A stretch of DNA of 64,000 nucleotides from Isoperla grammatica. Its lineage: Eukaryota > Arthropoda > Insecta > Plecoptera > Perlodidae. Both the position numbers and the translations under genes were made by a program. This document shows positions 59,701 to 64,000 of the stretch, piece by piece. Location: positions 2,696,001 through 2,760,000 of the forward strand of contig OX246739.1 of NCBI GenBank assembly GCA_945910005.1, in the 5' to 3' direction. Every line of letters starts with the position of its first letter. The first letter of the stretch is position 1. The notes under the pieces were generated by a model. That model saw only the letters and a list, made by a program, of their open reading frames with translations. It made no database searches and was not told the DNA's origin.

Positions 59701-62418
59701 GACATTTCAAATGTAAACACACATTTTGGCCTCATGGCAATTGTGACGTCACGAGAATGCTGTGATCGATTGAAGTCCACAGAGTGTCTTCAAGGTCCAC
59801 TATCTCTGCTACTCACGCCTGCGGTTCTATGAGTTTAGATGACCTTGGACCTCCAAAGTTTACTTGATAACGGGAAGCTCCACTAGGCGGGGTTGAATGT
59901 TTAGGGATACATTTGTTCCCGTATATTTACTTTCCTACTCTGTAAATGTTTGTAAAAGAGTGATTAATAACGTATTATTTGTTGACAAAAGAGTTATTGA
60001 AGTAAGAGTGGCCTCAGCGTGTACTAGTCTGTAAACAGCAGCAACCATAGCGCGAATTCTACATTATCTATCTTCATAGGTTTTGCTCTGGGGCTGTTGT
60101 CACTGTAAAATACTAGATAGAATCATCTTGATTCGGGTAAAACGAGTATATGTGTACATTAAATAACAGTAATAATAATACCGGGTAAAGCCAGTGAGAA
60201 TCATGGAATCAGGAATGTTTGCACCAAATGCGCGTCTATATATAAAGCGCTTATCTCAGAGAGAATGTTTCGCTTGCAATTCCCTGTTCATAAAATAATG
60301 AACAACGCGTGCATCTAGTTTTAAGGTTACAACAAAAGTTCACAAAATAATGACCACTTTTCACAGAGATTAGCAGAGTAGAACTGTAACCTTTCTTTGT
60401 TAAAAAAAAAAAACAATTGGCAGCGAGACCTTTTGTAAAGTGACCTCTTTATGAACAACCTCTTTGTTGTGACCAAGCGGTGCGATAGAGGTCACTGAGA
60501 GACCGTAGAACAAAACAACCATCTAGAATTAAGGTCAATATAAATTGCATGCCAGCTGTGACATTGCTATGCGCTTCTTGCTACATCGACTGATGGTCAC
60601 TCTGCATTCTAAAACAAATTGTGCAACAAAACGTTACACATATTTGGTGGAAGTAATTAAATTCCATTTCTGATGTGATGTAAGAAATAAATTGAAAATA
60701 ATTTCAAATAAAATAATACTAAACTTTTTTAGAATCCAAAGCGCATTGAAGGTGACAGGTTGGGCGTTGGCCTGCTACGCTGTTATCGATAAAACTGTGG
60801 GGGTTGTTCTCTGGCAAGGGAGTTCATCTTGTCTCCCGGCCTGGTTTTACTTTCACATAATGTTACCCAATGCGGAGGCCTGTTCTCAGAATAGCCCGAA
60901 AATATACATGGAGAAATTATATTTGGATTTATGTTTAGTTAGTAAAGCGTTAATTCATAGTAAAAAATTAGTCACTTCACAGTGCTTTGTATCAGACAAG
61001 CATTGAATGTCCGCCAATCAAAGAAACACACATTAATGAAACTGTCCGACCTGTGTCGTCACAATGGACATTTTACAGGCAAAGTGCAAAACTTTGGAGA
61101 TTTGGAGAAGGGATGGAGAGAGATTAGCTTAAGTAAGCTAAGCTTGCGTTCTAGTGGTCACTAATTATAGAGACGTGTGGTTCGGTAGAAAGTCAGTTAA
61201 AAGTGAAATGTCTTGACTACTGTGGTCTCACTACCAGGAGAGAATAAAGTTACCTTTCAATCAATATTCAATAGAAGAGTATTTTATTTCCTATCAAGAA
61301 GGCGTTGGAAGTATGTTGTCTCAGTGCTTGCACAGTCAGAGGTTGCTGTTTCTATCCCCGTCACCGACAACCTTGACTGAAGGGTGGTTACTGATTAGTA
61401 TAGTATGGCTTCAGAAGTCACAATGGAAGGTTCGAGTCTTCTTCTAGAAATAGTCGCGGAACACTCACATTCATGCAACCATACAAATGATCCGAACATA
61501 TCTGGTTTATTTATTTTTTCTTGCAGGAGGACAAAATATAGCAACCCTGATATAAGCCGTTCTAGAAGAAGCTTTATAAGACATATTCGTACAAAGCAAA
61601 CCTATGAGAAACGTGTGTACTCTAAAAATGCATAAATAATAATCGTAACATTTGGAAAAGAACCTAATGGATGCCCAATATTTTTAAATTCCTTTCACCG
61701 AACAAGATGGCACTTTTGCTTTGTGTTTGTTCTTCGTCTCAAAGTTCAAGTGAATTGATTCCCATACTACATGGATTATATTGCGGTATGGTAACTAAGA
61801 CAATATATAACAAACACATTTATGGTTTTATGGAAACTATATAATACACGCAAATTGCGTGGCTTACATATTGTGATGCAGTCTAATCATTGAATGTAAT
61901 TGGAATTCTATATATAGCTATGTACACAGAGTGTATAATGTAATTAATATATGTATCGTTCAACATCTCTGATCTATTATAATGGCGATCATTTCAATTG
62001 TATGGATATCTTCGCTCGTTGATAACAATTTAATTGTTTGTCTTGAACACCTGCAACAATAACTGAAGCTGGTCGCAGTTTGAAGACGTTCTCTCAGTTC
62101 CCTGCAACGTGTTCATATTTCATAGGTCGACTCCGTATGTAGAAGGTGGTGCGGCTCGAGGGGCTGCCCATCTATTATTCAGCTGTTTCCACTGGATGAA
62201 CTGCAATGCTGTATTACGACTGTTTTTATGAACGTATTGATTTACACGGAGTAGGGCTCAAGGCGTTATCTGCGGGTAAAGGTTACGTTCTAGTGACCGG
62301 TGTTGGATTACGACTAAACAAATGTTGTGATCTTTAAACAAATATCATATTGTTATTCACAGTGTACCCGTAGCGCGCCATAGGTTAGTGAGTGATTAAC
62401 GTCAGGGAATGCAAAGAG
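56739..62418. other. Non-coding interval
   Basis: Unique, mostly AT-rich. It includes a short (TC)n run at 56858-56875. No exon, RNA gene or large element is supported. Confidence 0.45.
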
Positions 62419-62522
62419 TTAAAAGCATCGGTTATCTAGATTCTCTCTAATCGCGCCAATAGCCTGACTGAGCCCATCACAGCCTGCTGATTGGCCCATA
62501 ACCTATTCGCCTCATGCGTTAA
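62419..62522. mobile_element. Possible small foldback element
   Basis: Nested inverted repeats: GGTTAT and ATAACC, GCCAAT and ATTGGC, with outer GCAT/ATGC and TTAA/TTAA. It shares ATTCTCT, TCACAGCC and TATTCGCCT with the foldback at 24338-24487, so the two may be related. Confidence 0.4.
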
Positions 62523-64000
62523 CACGACATCACACCTGTAGCTAGCAGTGTTTTGGGGCACATGTGCACACGTATGGAACCAAGGGCCGTAGTAACCTTG
62601 TAACTAACCTTGAGGTCTTTCACAGTAGATAATGCACATGCACAATTGCACATACTTGTTGCAAAGTGGTTCACATACATCATGCTAAAACTAGCTTATT
62701 TATTTCAGACGTTCCAGTATAAATGATTAAAAATTAAAAAATGCATGTATTAATAAGGCAATGATTGTTTACTTCCTTCAAAGAAGTCGTATGAGCAGTT
62801 CTTCTTTAATATTGCGGTGCATAACTTGTTCGTGCCATTTCCATGCAGGGGGCGAAGAGTCTAAAGGTTTCTTAAAACTTCAAGTACAAAACCAGTCAAT
62901 TATGGAACTCTGTTCATGCTCTTGCTTGGAAACTTATTCATTTAAGTTTTCGCAGAGTTTAAATTTGCCTCTGGACACTAAACTCTTTCCAACTCAGTCA
63001 CCGGATGCGGAAGTGGGTTATGAGAGTAAGTTACACTGAGACTTAATATCTCTAGACCTCAGTTGGTCAAAATTATTCATATTTCGTGGAGTGACTGGAG
63101 ATTTTACTAATTTTGAACACAAATATTGTATTATTCGATATATGATTTAAAACTTATTATGATATTAATAATTTGTAATTAATGCAATGCTACAAACATG
63201 TACATTCAAATCAAGGTTGTGTATATGTGTAGAGTGTGTTCCTTGTTAGCAATAGAGCACTGGTTGTACAGCTAGTTCACCACTCACAGGGAAACTTATT
63301 ATAATTCGTTGAGTCACTATACTTGAAACCTCGGTAGCTACATTGACAGTTTCTGTATCTAATAAATACATTTGCATTTGTTGTTTAACCACTCAGGGCA
63401 TATCTCAAAGCTCCAAGTATAGACTAAAATATTAGTCTACTAACTCACCATTAGTCAATCACAGATTCATTGCCGCTTTATGGACTTCACTTTCACTGTT
63501 ATTTGGGCAACTACAGATGGCCTCAATGGCCCTAATTTTCACAGGGGATATTATATTGTTCATGTGTGCCTCGTTGATACGTAGTTTTAAAGACAGAGCT
63601 TACAGGTGTCAATTTCAGAAGATAAACAAACTCGAGTACTTTCCGGGAAACGAACCCTGGAACCTTGATTCGGGAACAGGAATAGGATCCAAAAATACGG
63701 AAAGTACTGTTTAAAAACCTCAGACAGGAAAAACTTTACCATGATATTGATAAATTGTTCCCACGTGAAACAATATAGACATCTTTACGGCGCGCAGATG
63801 CCACGTACTCGCTTCCACCGAGCAGGGTTGCCTAATTGCATCGCGGTTCAATGTTATCCACCCTCTCATTGAGTTACTCCGAGCACGTGGCAACCACGCC
63901 GCGCAACTCTTCCCTCTCATTAGCCAAGCAAAGTGCGTATTAGTTGATTATAACGAGGAGGTTAGCAGGTTCAACGCTAAAAGCAGGAAGTATATAAGGC
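62523..64000. other. Non-coding interval to the right edge
   Basis: No gene or repeat array is supported. The short ORFs here show no family signature. Confidence 0.45.

Overview
The window is AT-rich animal DNA and almost certainly comes from an arthropod, most likely an insect. Genes are split into short GC-rich exons with GT/AG introns, coding density is very low, and simple repeats and poly-G/C tracts are common. The species cannot be fixed from the sequence.

Three protein genes can be recognised. At the left edge, on the minus strand, is a calaxin (EFCAB1)-like EF-hand protein, an axonemal dynein regulator. Its coding exons 1 to 4 are visible (3859-3999, 3271-3393, 2715-2798 and 1-87) and its C-terminus lies off the window. 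On the plus strand are the last two coding exons (5526-5679 and 7225-7446) of a glycosyltransferase family 49 protein (LARGE/B4GAT1-like); its earlier exons are not visible. At 48458-48777, plus strand, is the first coding exon of a TMTC-family O-mannosyltransferase, and the rest of that gene was not found before the right edge. Two further exon-like pieces (18429-18557 minus, 19108-19358 plus) are plausible but unidentified.

The outstanding feature is that every recognised gene has at least one exon end caught inside a minisatellite. Calaxin exon 4 with its 3' splice site is repeated 24 times (91 bp unit). The calaxin exon 1 end with its 5' splice site is repeated 5 times (74 bp). The last codons, stop and 3'UTR of the glycosyltransferase are repeated about 29 times (115 bp). 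The TMTC exon end with its donor is repeated 20 times (85 bp). In each case the copy joined to unique coding sequence still gives an intact exon. At three of the four arrays short homologies at the edges suggest simple tandem duplication followed by expansion. In TMTC the repeat unit happens to create a 39-nt, phase-preserving potential micro-exon in each extra copy.

Two large arrays have no recognised gene. One at 15684-16524 (46 bp unit) carries two CCAAT boxes per unit and a C-T-T three-unit higher-order pattern. One at 54897-56738 (81 bp unit, about 23 copies) carries a CACGTG E-box in nearly every unit. Between the genes (about 16.5-47 kb and 50.4-64 kb) the DNA looks like intergenic or intronic sequence with small foldback (MITE-like) elements, microsatellites, three copies of a 14-mer matching the complement of a tRNA-Ala 3' end, and scattered perfect TGACGTCA and TAGGCCTA palindromes.
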